A stretch of DNA of 12,878 bases from NCBI GenBank assembly GCA_964346275.1, contig CAYFUR010000112.1, forward strand, positions 1-12,878, read 5' to 3'. The notes under the pieces are model-generated. The model saw only the letters and a list, made by a program, of their open reading frames with translations. It ran no database searches and was not told the DNA's origin. This document shows positions 6,479 to 12,878 of the stretch, one piece after another (position 1 is the stretch's first letter; each line of letters begins with the position of its first letter). The translations under genes were made by a program, and so were the position numbers. This DNA comes from CAYFUR01 sp964346275. GTDB lineage: Bacteria; Sumerlaeota; Sumerlaeia; SLMS01.

Positions 6479-9280
6479 TCAGTATATCTGCCATATCGTA
6501 CCGGGGGAAACGGTTTGCTGGCTAAACGCGAAGCTGGTTTCAGGATCGCCAAAGAGATTAAAGATCCGGGCCGAATCGGCAACGAGAGGATGCCGGGCCG
6601 TGTAGGTATTCCAGGCACGAAAAAGCACTCCGCCTGCGTCGCGGGGGCGTTCATCCGGTGGCAGGGCGATCGCTTCCATCACCTCCGTTGTAAAGAGCGA
6701 CTGCTCGAAATAATACTCGATGCTGGTGGGCGCCATGTTGGCTACGGCGCCGTGATTCGGTTCGAGAAGCCAGGCTTCCGCGAGGGTTTGCGATCCTCCC
6801 GGAAACGCATAGTAGCCATTCAGGCAGGTAAAGGTCGCCACGATTGGCCAGCGCGCTTCCGTGGCAATGCCTGGGATGGCAGGAACGTCGACCAGGCGCT
6901 CGGAAGCCCAGATGTCTGTGTTCCCGTGTCCGATGTAGAGGACGAACCCCATTCCAACGGGCGATTGCTCCAGATAGGCGCGAATCTCGTCGCGCAGAGC
7001 CTGGACTTCATCCGTGGAAAGCGGCGGCAGGGGAATGTCGTAGCGTATAGACGGTTGCCCTGTTTGATCCCAGTATCCGGGCCACTTGGCTGAATCGGCG
7101 AGAAAGAGCCCATCGTTGTCGGTGATAAAGAGTCCCGGGCGTTCCTGATCGCGGAATAAAGAGACCTTTTCATCATAGTCGAGAATCCGGTCGATGATGA
7201 TTGCCAGGTCGCTCGGGGTCCGAACGGGAAGGCGGCCGACGCGGGCGTCGGGAAAGTCGTCCTCTCCCTCCAGAAGCGCGTAGGGAAAATCGGTGGGCGA
7301 TTCGATGGTCACCCCGCCGGCGGAGGCGGGAACGGATTCTTCGACAAAGGGAGGGATTTGGGCGCCCGACTGAATTCCCAGATAATCCCGCCGGTCCAGG
7401 CTGCCGTGCCCAACGAGCAGGACCGTTGGAAAAGAGACGCGATGCTCCGCCTCCGCGATTGCCTCCTTGAGGGCCTGCTGGATGGCCTCCGGGCTTTCCT
7501 GCCCCCCATTATAGACGTTGTAGGCGGCCTGGGGTTCAAACTGCCAGGTTGATTCCGCTCCCCGGTGTTCGACAAGCCGCGACAGTTCGCCGGCCATCTC
7601 CGGAGGCCGGACGTAAATGCGTTCGAGCTTTCCGCCGGGAAGGTGCGGCAGTTCCTCCGAAGGAGCCACCGTGGCGGGGGAGGATGCGGCTGGAAGGTAT
7701 TGAGCATGGAAGATACGGCTTTTCGCGGGAGCCTCGAATTCAATGGCCGTATTGCTCGCAAGCCGTTCGAATCCAAGAAGCTTCACGGGCGCATAGGGAT
7801 CGGTGATATCGAGGAGAATGATCTCTTCCGCCGTGGCGCCGGGGGGGAACCCGCCGATGGTAACGAGGCGCGGAGTGGACGCTTCGGGGAGTTCCAGTGT
7901 GCAGCTCCCCTGAGCATTCAGGCGCGGATAGCCTTCCCATTCCACCAGAAGGGACTCCAGGTTCTGCCGGTCCGCGAAAACGCCCGGGAGGAGGCGGGGT
8001 ATTTCGTGGCTCAGAGAAAGCGCGGGCGGTCCCGGCGGCTGGGAAAGCTGGAGAGTGACAGGTCCACTTGTATAGAGGGTGCGGCCTTCCCACTGGAACA
8101 GCGGAAGGCTTTCGCCATTGATGCCGAGACGAGCCTCGTGGTCCGGAGTGGTGCCGGGCACATCGGTGATGGAGACAAAGCTGGCGGTGACCCGTATCTC
8201 ACTGGAAGTTGCCGCGTCCCAAAACGGGAGGTCCGCCGTGGCCTCTGAATCATATCCTCCTCCGGCGGGAAAGCGCACCTGATGATAGACAAATCGCTCT
8301 CCGATGGGCAGGGGGGTGCTCCGTTCGTAGTAACGGTTCTCTTCGTAAAAGCGGGAGCGGGCCTGGCTGATTTCACCTGCCAGAGACGCTGAGAGCGTTT
8401 CATAGGCGGCCCGCTCGCTCATTGCGGGCGAAGGCGAACCGTTGTCCGGCGTGGCGAATACGGAATCCGTCGCATCGGTGAGAGTGTTGCGCCGGGGCCC
8501 GTAAAACCAGAGCGACGATCCGTCGGTTCCGCCCACGGGGAGTTGCTGGCCATGATGCAGCAATTCAAGCTGATCCAGTTCGGAATGGGAGAGGCCAAGC
8601 CCATCCAATGGAAGCCGCAGAATCTCGTTTCCTTCGGAATAGCCGATGCGATATGTCCCTGGCGGCTCCGGGGGGAATGTGGACGTGGTTTGCTGCCGAT
8701 CCTTTTTCACGTAGGATTCGAAGGTCTTGTTGATAAACAGCGAGTCGGCAATGCGTTCCGGAGACTTCGCCTTCCCGGTTCGGGAGGCGGATTTGCGGAG
8801 GGAGAGGCTCAGGTCGAATTCCCCCTCATTCCCTTTTGACGGCGCCGTGATAGACAAAGCTGGATAGGGCCCGATCCGGACAAAGTCCACCTGGATGTCG
8901 TTTACGGGAGCGCCCCCGCGCATCGTGATGGAAAGCCCTTCGGGGGAAAAAGATGTGCCTCTCGGAAGAGAGAGCAAGGCTCCCTGGCGATCAATGCCGG
9001 GCGCGGGTGCGGGATTGTCGATCAAGGGCCGCAAGTCCTCGGGCACGTTGGCCAGGGGAAGTAATCGCTGTTCCGGCGTGGCCGGCGCCGGCTCTGGCGT
9101 GAAACGAATCGTGGCCCGATAGACCTCGCCGAACTCCACGGTTTCCTTCACGAGGGACAGCTCGGCACGCGGCGAAGAGGCAGCAAACAGGAACAGGGGT
9201 GCGAGGCTGAGCAGGATTGCGAGGCGCGGCATCGATCGAGTCCGGGCTGGGATGAGACAATTGGGGGTCAGGAGAGGCAT
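6479..9280 (-). CDS. C25 family (gingipain/PorU-like) cysteine protease precursor (right copy)
   Basis: The product is identical to the protease on the left arm: a signal peptide, about 500 residues of beta-rich accessory domains, then a C25 catalytic domain with His785 (in IGHGN) and Cys819 (in FTCLNG). It follows the sulfotransferase by 18 bp on the same strand and ends 8 bp before the axis hairpin, so it reads as the last gene of a two-gene operon. In Bacteroidota, C25 enzymes serve as secreted gingipains or as PorU, which cleaves the sorting domain of type IX cargo; both uses normally come with sorting domains or Por genes, and neither is present in this window. A role in maturing or shaving surface proteins is an inference. 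Residue 625 in VLLVGHGS is His where, as recalled, many relatives have Asp (VGDGS or VGDAS). Confidence 0.88.
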   Translation of the reverse strand: MPLLTPNCLIPARTRSMPRLAILLSLAPLFLFAASSPRAELSLVKETVEFGEVYRATIRFTPEPAPATPEQRLLPLANVPEDLRPLIDNPAPAPGIDRQGALLSLPRGTSFSPEGLSITMRGGAPVNDIQVDFVRIGPYPALSITAPSKGNEGEFDLSLSLRKSASRTGKAKSPERIADSLFINKTFESYVKKDRQQTTSTFPPEPPGTYRIGYSEGNEILRLPLDGLGLSHSELDQLELLHHGQQLPVGGTDGSSLWFYGPRRNTLTDATDSVFATPDNGSPSPAMSERAAYETLSASLAGEISQARSRFYEENRYYERSTPLPIGERFVYHQVRFPAGGGYDSEATADLPFWDAATSSEIRVTASFVSITDVPGTTPDHEARLGINGESLPLFQWEGRTLYTSGPVTLQLSQPPGPPALSLSHEIPRLLPGVFADRQNLESLLVEWEGYPRLNAQGSCTLELPEASTPRLVTIGGFPPGATAEEIILLDITDPYAPVKLLGFERLASNTAIEFEAPAKSRIFHAQYLPAASSPATVAPSEELPHLPGGKLERIYVRPPEMAGELSRLVEHRGAESTWQFEPQAAYNVYNGGQESPEAIQQALKEAIAEAEHRVSFPTVLLVGHGSLDRRDYLGIQSGAQIPPFVEESVPASAGGVTIESPTDFPYALLEGEDDFPDARVGRLPVRTPSDLAIIIDRILDYDEKVSLFRDQERPGLFITDNDGLFLADSAKWPGYWDQTGQPSIRYDIPLPPLSTDEVQALRDEIRAYLEQSPVGMGFVLYIGHGNTDIWASERLVDVPAIPGIATEARWPIVATFTCLNGYYAFPGGSQTLAEAWLLEPNHGAVANMAPTSIEYYFEQSLFTTEVMEAIALPPDERPRDAGGVLFRAWNTYTARHPLVADSARIFNLFGDPETSFAFSQQTVSPGTIWQIY

Positions 9281-9298
9281 TCTGGCAAAGGAAAATCG

Positions 9299-10132
9299 TT
9301 AGCGTGTGGGCCGGAGGCGGCGCATTCCCCGCCAGATTCCCAGCGCGGTGGGAAGGATCACGCCCATTCGGCGGTTCTTGCGGCGAAAAACTTCGACACG
9401 CTCTGCGAACTCTGTTCCGCGCCGCGCGATTTCTTTCTCAAAGCGACGGCGCACCTCATTGTAAAGCTCCATATCGAGGTGGTTCATCTCTTTGATACGT
9501 GTGCGCAGGCTCTCATCCATCGGCGTTTCGCCGGGCGACTGCTTCGCCTTCACGTAATAAGGAGTCTTCTTCCAATCCAGCCGCTCCTTGAAAATCATGA
9601 CGCTTTCATCGAATCGCTCAACAAGTCCAGTAAACAGAAAGTGCTTGTCTATATGCTCAATGGCCGTTTCGAGGTCTTTCCGTGAAACTTTGCCAAAGGG
9701 AACGCGGGCGCCTGCGATTCGGCGCACCATGCCGTTGTCCAGTTCGACGTCGGGAACCGTCTCGAGAAACTCGCGGAGTGAGAGGCCCTTGCGGCCCGTC
9801 TCATGCCAGGCGCTTTTGCTGTCCTGGTGGACTTGTCCTTCATTCTGAACATGCCTGTAATAGGACACCACGCGGCTGACGGGATCGCGCAGAATGGTAA
9901 AATACTCTGCCCGCCGGGAGAGGAACTCGTGAATTCCGTAATAGGCATGTCCGCGGAGAAGCTCCACTCCTGCCCGATTGCTGGCCGGAACGGCCTGGAT
10001 TTCTTCGAAGCCGTCGCGGCCGCCGGGCAGCCAGATTTGCGGATAATGGTGATACTCGCGGGAGAGGATCGTATGGAAAGACGTCCCTCCGCACTTGGGT
10101 AGGTGGAGAAAAATAACAACATAGTCTGGCAT
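9299..10132 (-). CDS. PAPS-dependent sulfotransferase, carbohydrate type (right copy)
   Basis: Identical to the left-arm gene, this 277-residue enzyme would move a sulfuryl group from PAPS to a hydroxyl (or amine) of a glycan, releasing PAP. Lys13 in the PKCGGTS loop and Arg82/Ser90 in the LRDPVSRVVSYY motif hold the cofactor. It is the first gene of the unit reading toward the axis and is followed 18 bp later by the C25 protease. Together with the divergent glycosyltransferase it suggests that a surface polysaccharide made by this organism is sulfated, as in many marine or host-associated bacteria. No PAPS-synthesis genes (cysND, cysC) lie in the window. The bases before the ATG (GCCACC) show no Shine-Dalgarno match. 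Confidence 0.86.
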   Translation of the reverse strand: MPDYVVIFLHLPKCGGTSFHTILSREYHHYPQIWLPGGRDGFEEIQAVPASNRAGVELLRGHAYYGIHEFLSRRAEYFTILRDPVSRVVSYYRHVQNEGQVHQDSKSAWHETGRKGLSLREFLETVPDVELDNGMVRRIAGARVPFGKVSRKDLETAIEHIDKHFLFTGLVERFDESVMIFKERLDWKKTPYYVKAKQSPGETPMDESLRTRIKEMNHLDMELYNEVRRRFEKEIARRGTEFAERVEVFRRKNRRMGVILPTALGIWRGMRRLRPTR

Positions 10133-10324
10133 GGTGGCTGGTATCAGGTTAATCCATCAAGTTTCGCGCGAGAATTCCTTATTGGAGCGCTTCACGTTTT
10201 CCTGCAGGCAGAAACCTCTTGACCATCCGCAGGCAAAAGGCAGGTAAATAACGCTCTGAAAGTCAATAAGTTACGAGAAAGCGCAAGCTGGTTTTCTTCG
10301 GGAAAACCGGCGGGAAGGTTTCAC
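10133..10324. promoter_or_regulatory. Divergent intergenic region between sulfotransferase and FecR-like genes (right copy)
   Basis: This is the mirror of the left intergenic region. Reading toward the FecR-like gene, TTGACC (10219-10224) precedes TAAATA (10245-10250) by 20 bp, too far for a standard sigma-70 promoter, so it is a weak candidate. The GCAGGCA/GCAGGTA motif repeats lie at 10204-10214 and 10229-10248, overlapping that candidate, where a bound protein could control transcription in both directions. Nothing resembling a small RNA or riboswitch is recognised. Confidence 0.38.
10287..10311 (+). promoter_or_regulatory. Stem-loop beside the FecR-like ribosome-binding site (right copy)
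   Basis: A ten-pair stem (10287-10296 with 10302-10311, one G-T wobble) closes a TTCGG loop. The ribosome-binding site GGGAAGG occupies 10312-10318 immediately after it and supports the ATG at 10325. The hairpin is in the expected 5' leader of the FecR-like mRNA. Confidence 0.4.
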
Positions 10325-11140
10325 ATGATCCGACAGGTATTTTACACGCTTTTGGCCATCTTTTCCATGGTTTCCATTTCCCCCGCGGCCACCGTTGGCC
10401 TCGCCCGGGGCCAGCAAAGCTTCACGATCGAGCGCGATAGTGGCTCGCTCACCGCGCGTGGAGATACTCCGACTGTCATTTCCACGGGTGATCGGCTCGC
10501 CAGCGAGAGGTCCGTTGTGACCGTGCATACCAGCGGCGGCGAGAGCGTGCTGCTCGCTCCGGAATCGAAAGCCTCCTTTCTGGACGAGCGTTCCCTGGAA
10601 GTTTACGAGGGGGAACTGGGGCTCTCGATGGCTCGGGGCACGGATGTCCGGGTCAGAGTGAAGGAATTGGCGATCTCTCCTCTTCCCGGCGAAAATGCAA
10701 CGGGAACGCGCCAGTTGGCGGTGCGGGTGGCCGGTCCCAACGAGGTTCTGATTACTGGATCGGCAAGCTCCTATGCCGTGCGGGACGAAGAGCAAGGCGT
10801 CCAGGTTGCAGTTCTGGGGGACCGAGATGCTCTCAGGCTGGTGCGCGATCAACTTGGTTCCTGGCAACCGGTCCCTTTCAGACTTCCCTCGATCCAGGAA
10901 CAAATGACTCCGGATGAGGACACGGTAACCGACGAAGAAGACGATGATGACGACAAGGGATTCTTTCTGCTGCGTGGGAACACGCTGGCTGGTGGCGGCG
11001 CAGCTCTTGGGATTATCGCCGGTGGCATCTTCGCTTACGAGTCCTTCAGCGACGACGACGACGATGATGACGACGATGACGACGATGGCGGCCAGGGGCC
11101 TTCGACCACATTCGTTCCGGGAGAGAAGCCCTTTCTGTAA
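10325..11140 (+). CDS. Secreted FecR-like protein with poly-aspartate tail (right copy)
   Basis: This copy of the 271-residue protein has the best-supported start in the arm: GGGAAGG six bases before the ATG. The order is signal peptide (1-22), FecR-like beta domain (about 23-115), a linker domain, an acidic patch, a glycine-rich hydrophobic segment GGGAALGIIAGGIFAYESF (223-241) and 12 Asp (243-254). After export the hydrophobic segment may anchor the protein in a membrane or pack as a glycine-zipper helix, with the acidic runs on either side able to bind Ca2+ or other cations; both are inferences. It begins the outward set with the glycosyltransferase, 112 bp apart. It could instead be a structural envelope protein with no regulatory role. 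Confidence 0.74.
   Translation: MIRQVFYTLLAIFSMVSISPAATVGLARGQQSFTIERDSGSLTARGDTPTVISTGDRLASERSVVTVHTSGGESVLLAPESKASFLDERSLEVYEGELGLSMARGTDVRVRVKELAISPLPGENATGTRQLAVRVAGPNEVLITGSASSYAVRDEEQGVQVAVLGDRDALRLVRDQLGSWQPVPFRLPSIQEQMTPDEDTVTDEEDDDDDKGFFLLRGNTLAGGGAALGIIAGGIFAYESFSDDDDDDDDDDDDGGQGPSTTFVPGEKPFL
11051..11086 (+). repeat. GAY codon run encoding 12 aspartates (right copy)
   Basis: The tract runs GAC x4, GAT x2, GAC x2, GAT, GAC x2, GAT and codes Asp243-Asp254 of the FecR-like protein. A shorter run of five Asp codons lies about 100 bp upstream, so the hydrophobic segment is bracketed by two acidic clusters. Confidence 0.85.
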
Positions 11141-11205
11141 GGGCGGAGCGAGTGGTGGAAAGACGCGCGGCGCCAATCGCTTTGATGAAAAGGGCTGGCG
11201 CGGTT
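11115..11205 (+). repeat. Possible dispersed-repeat-like hairpin element after the FecR-like gene (right copy)
   Basis: GCCCTT (11128-11133) and AAGGGC (11139-11144) can pair across the FecR-like stop codon. GCGCCA (11170-11175) and TGGCGC (11196-11201) can pair further on, with CTTT/AAAG inside. Neither hairpin is followed by a T-tract, so termination is doubtful. If this is an inserted element, the last few residues of the FecR-like protein (GEKPFL) are encoded by it and its native C terminus was replaced. Confidence 0.25.
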
Positions 11206-11210
11206 AAAGT
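11182..11210 (+). promoter_or_regulatory. Candidate sigma-70-type promoter for the glycosyltransferase (right copy)
   Basis: TTGATG (11182-11187), a 17-bp spacer and TAAAGT (11205-11210) lie 42 bp before the glycosyltransferase ATG. The -35 box sits in the loop region of the GCGCCA/TGGCGC hairpin. The evidence is spacing plus partial consensus only. Confidence 0.3.
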
Positions 11211-11252
11211 ATCGATTTTGAGGCCGATTCGAGGCTGGGATTATCTCACGGT

Positions 11253-12524
11253 ATGCGTATCCTGTTTATTAACCAGTACTATGCGCCGGACTATGCAGCC
11301 ACCGCGCAGATTCTGAGCGACGTTTGCGAACATCTGGCCGAAGAAGGGCATGAAGTTCACGTCCTCGCCAGCCGGGCGGTCTATGATGGCCGGAATCTGG
11401 AACTCCCCAGCTACGAAAAACGCAATGGTGTTCACGTCCACCGGCTGTCGATCCGGAGCACGAGCCGCGCACGGATCCGCCACCGCCTCATGGGGTATCT
11501 GGGTTTTTACTGGAAGGCGTTTTTTCGCGCCAATTTGATGAGGCGTCCCGATGTCGTCGTAGCGCTGACAACTCCTCCCATGATCGCTTTTCTGGGGGCG
11601 TGGCTGCGCCTGGTTCGCCGGGCGCGATTCCTTTATTGGGTCATGGATATCTATCCCGATATCGCACTGAAATCCGGTGTCATCAAACCGCGCGGTATCA
11701 TCCGCGCCATGTGGTCGGCGCTTGGCCGGTTCGGGTATTATTCGGCAAACCGTGTCGTGGTTTTGGGCGAGGATATGAAGGAAACCATCGTCAAAAAACG
11801 TGTCCGTCCCGATAAGGTCCATGTCGTCAATTGCTGGTCCTCGGGCGAAGATGTGTATCCCATGGACCCGCACAAGAATTCCTTTCGCCAGTCCCAGGGC
11901 ATGAATGGCGGTTTCACCCTGATGTATTCGGGCAACATGGGTGTTTGCCATTCTTTTGATTCGGTGATTTCCGGTTTTTCCTCGCTGACGGAGAAAGATC
12001 CTATCAATGCGTTCTTTATTGGCGGGGGTAAACAGGAGCCTCTGCTGCGCGAGGAACTCGCCCCCCTCAACGGACGCGTGCGATTTCTTCCTTACCAGGA
12101 CCGCCAGGATCTCGCGGCGTCGCTCTCCGCACCCGATGCGCATCTGATCACACTCAATCCGCTGTTCGATGGACTGCTCGTGCCCAGCAAGATATACGGA
12201 ATCATGGCGGCGGCCCGGGCGATACTCTTCGTGGGCAGCCAGAATAACGAGGTCGCCCGGATTGTCCAGGAAGCAGACTGCGGTGTGATTGTTGATCCCG
12301 ATGATCCGGATGGCTTTGTCGAGGCAACGCGTTGGATGCAGTCTCATCCGAAGGACGTGCGCGAAATGGGCGAGCGGGGCCGGCGTTATTTTGAGGAGCA
12401 TTTTGAAAAGCGGATCGGCCTGGAAAGCTTCAAACGCGTTCTTTTCCACGACCTGAGCCAGGACGCCGCCACGTCGCCGAACAAGCTGCCCGCGGTTGCG
12501 CGCGCTGACTCTCCGGCGGATTGA
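11253..12524 (+). CDS. Family 4 glycosyltransferase, WcaI/WbuB-like (right copy)
   Basis: This 423-residue enzyme is identical to the left-arm copy. Relatives transfer a sugar, such as fucose or N-acetylfucosamine, from an NDP donor onto lipid-linked exopolysaccharide or O-antigen intermediates at the inner membrane face. The hydrophobic stretch MIAFLGAWLRLV (110-121) before YWVMDIYPD is typical of the subgroup and probably gives peripheral membrane attachment. The ribosome-binding site is weak (GAGG about 18 bp before the ATG). The start is supported because MRILFINQYY is the expected family beginning. The last 20 or so residues (after FHDLSQD) are a non-conserved tail. The next gene starts 10 bp after the stop, a likely co-transcribed partner. 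Confidence 0.9.
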   Translation: MRILFINQYYAPDYAATAQILSDVCEHLAEEGHEVHVLASRAVYDGRNLELPSYEKRNGVHVHRLSIRSTSRARIRHRLMGYLGFYWKAFFRANLMRRPDVVVALTTPPMIAFLGAWLRLVRRARFLYWVMDIYPDIALKSGVIKPRGIIRAMWSALGRFGYYSANRVVVLGEDMKETIVKKRVRPDKVHVVNCWSSGEDVYPMDPHKNSFRQSQGMNGGFTLMYSGNMGVCHSFDSVISGFSSLTEKDPINAFFIGGGKQEPLLREELAPLNGRVRFLPYQDRQDLAASLSAPDAHLITLNPLFDGLLVPSKIYGIMAAARAILFVGSQNNEVARIVQEADCGVIVDPDDPDGFVEATRWMQSHPKDVREMGERGRRYFEEHFEKRIGLESFKRVLFHDLSQDAATSPNKLPAVARADSPAD

Positions 12525-12534
12525 GGCGGTTCGC

Positions 12535-12878
12535 ATGACGCGGTGGATCGTGGCGGGTGCCGTGATAGTCTTCGCCCTGTTCTGGGCATCTGATCAAATC
12601 ATACGGACTCAGCGGGTTTTCCAAGCCGAGGCGCGGCTCGACGCCCCTTTGGAATCGCCCAGGAGGGAACACCCCTTTAAGCCCGAAACAACGCGCCAGG
12701 CGCGGCGTCTCGCCGTGGTTTTGGAGGAAATCCGGTTCCCCCCGGAATACAAACGCATAGACAGTCTGATGAAAGAGTGGATTCCCCGCGATCCATGGAA
12801 TTCCCTCCTCTGGATCACCCACGCCCGCGCCCAGATTTTCCTCGGCCGGGAGGTTGCCGCCGAAGCATCGCTGCAGCG
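12535..12878 (+). CDS. N-terminal part of a membrane-anchored protein of unknown function (right copy, cut by window edge)
   Basis: The frame stays open from the ATG at 12535 to the last base (114 codons plus two bases). GAGGCGG at 12523-12529 overlaps the glycosyltransferase stop and serves as a plausible ribosome-binding site. The first 20 residues form a signal anchor. The soluble part is rich in Arg and Glu, with RQARRLAVVLEEIRFPPEYK as a probable amphipathic helix. In polysaccharide loci such anchored helical-repeat proteins often assist assembly or export, but that is context only. The gene's end, and so its length and family, lie outside the window. Confidence 0.6.
   Translation, partial: MTRWIVAGAVIVFALFWASDQIIRTQRVFQAEARLDAPLESPRREHPFKPETTRQARRLAVVLEEIRFPPEYKRIDSLMKEWIPRDPWNSLLWITHARAQIFLGREVAAEASLQ

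Larger units (their letters stand above)
6440..12878 (-). repeat. Right arm of a perfect 6.4-kb inverted repeat
   Basis: This is the mirror of bases 1-6439. Unlike natural long inverted repeats in bacterial chromosomes, which usually have a spacer and some mismatches, it joins its partner with zero spacer. Perfect spacerless palindromes of this size are normally destroyed by SbcCD-type nucleases or lost in replication. The genes on this arm should be treated as the same loci as those on the left arm unless coverage shows two copies. Confidence 0.97.

Noticed and set aside
1..12878. A pair of duplicated, convergent gene clusters or a composite transposon with 6.4-kb inverted ends
   Set aside because: There is no transposase, no unique cargo between the arms, no target-site pattern and no divergence between arms, so a mobile-element explanation has no support.

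Overview
The window is a complete, gapless inverted repeat. Bases 1-6439 are the reverse complement of 6440-12878, so every feature at x on one strand recurs at 12879-x on the other. The axis lies between 6439 and 6440, inside a GGATCC at the centre of a terminator-like hairpin. The real information content is therefore about 6.4 kb, holding five genes, each present twice. The most likely explanation is a fold-back: an assembler, or a chimeric molecule, passed through a natural palindromic hairpin behind the protease gene and returned along the opposite strand. A true genomic palindrome or a read-through covalently closed hairpin telomere is possible but less likely. Copy number and gene order across the axis should not be trusted without raw-read support.

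The unique arm, read outward from the axis (right-arm coordinates), is as follows. A C25 (gingipain/PorU-like) cysteine protease precursor (6479-9280, minus) is preceded 18 bp upstream by a PAPS-dependent sulfotransferase (9299-10132, minus); the pair looks like one operon ending at the axis hairpin. A 192-bp divergent intergenic region (10133-10324) separates it from a rightward set: a secreted FecR-like protein with a glycine-rich membrane segment and a run of 12 aspartates (10325-11140), a family 4 glycosyltransferase resembling colanic-acid WcaI and WbuB enzymes (11253-12524), and the 5' part of a membrane-anchored protein of unknown function running off the edge (12535-12878). The left arm carries the same genes mirrored.

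The host is probably a GC-rich Gram-negative bacterium with an elaborate envelope. The glycosyltransferase and sulfotransferase suggest synthesis and sulfation of a surface polysaccharide or glycan. The C25 protease and FecR-like protein are exported, which fits an envelope or cell-surface locus. C25 proteases of this layout occur in Bacteroidota and in several uncultured or PVC-like lineages; nothing here fixes the phylum. There are no tRNA or rRNA genes, CRISPR arrays, transposases or phage genes in the window.
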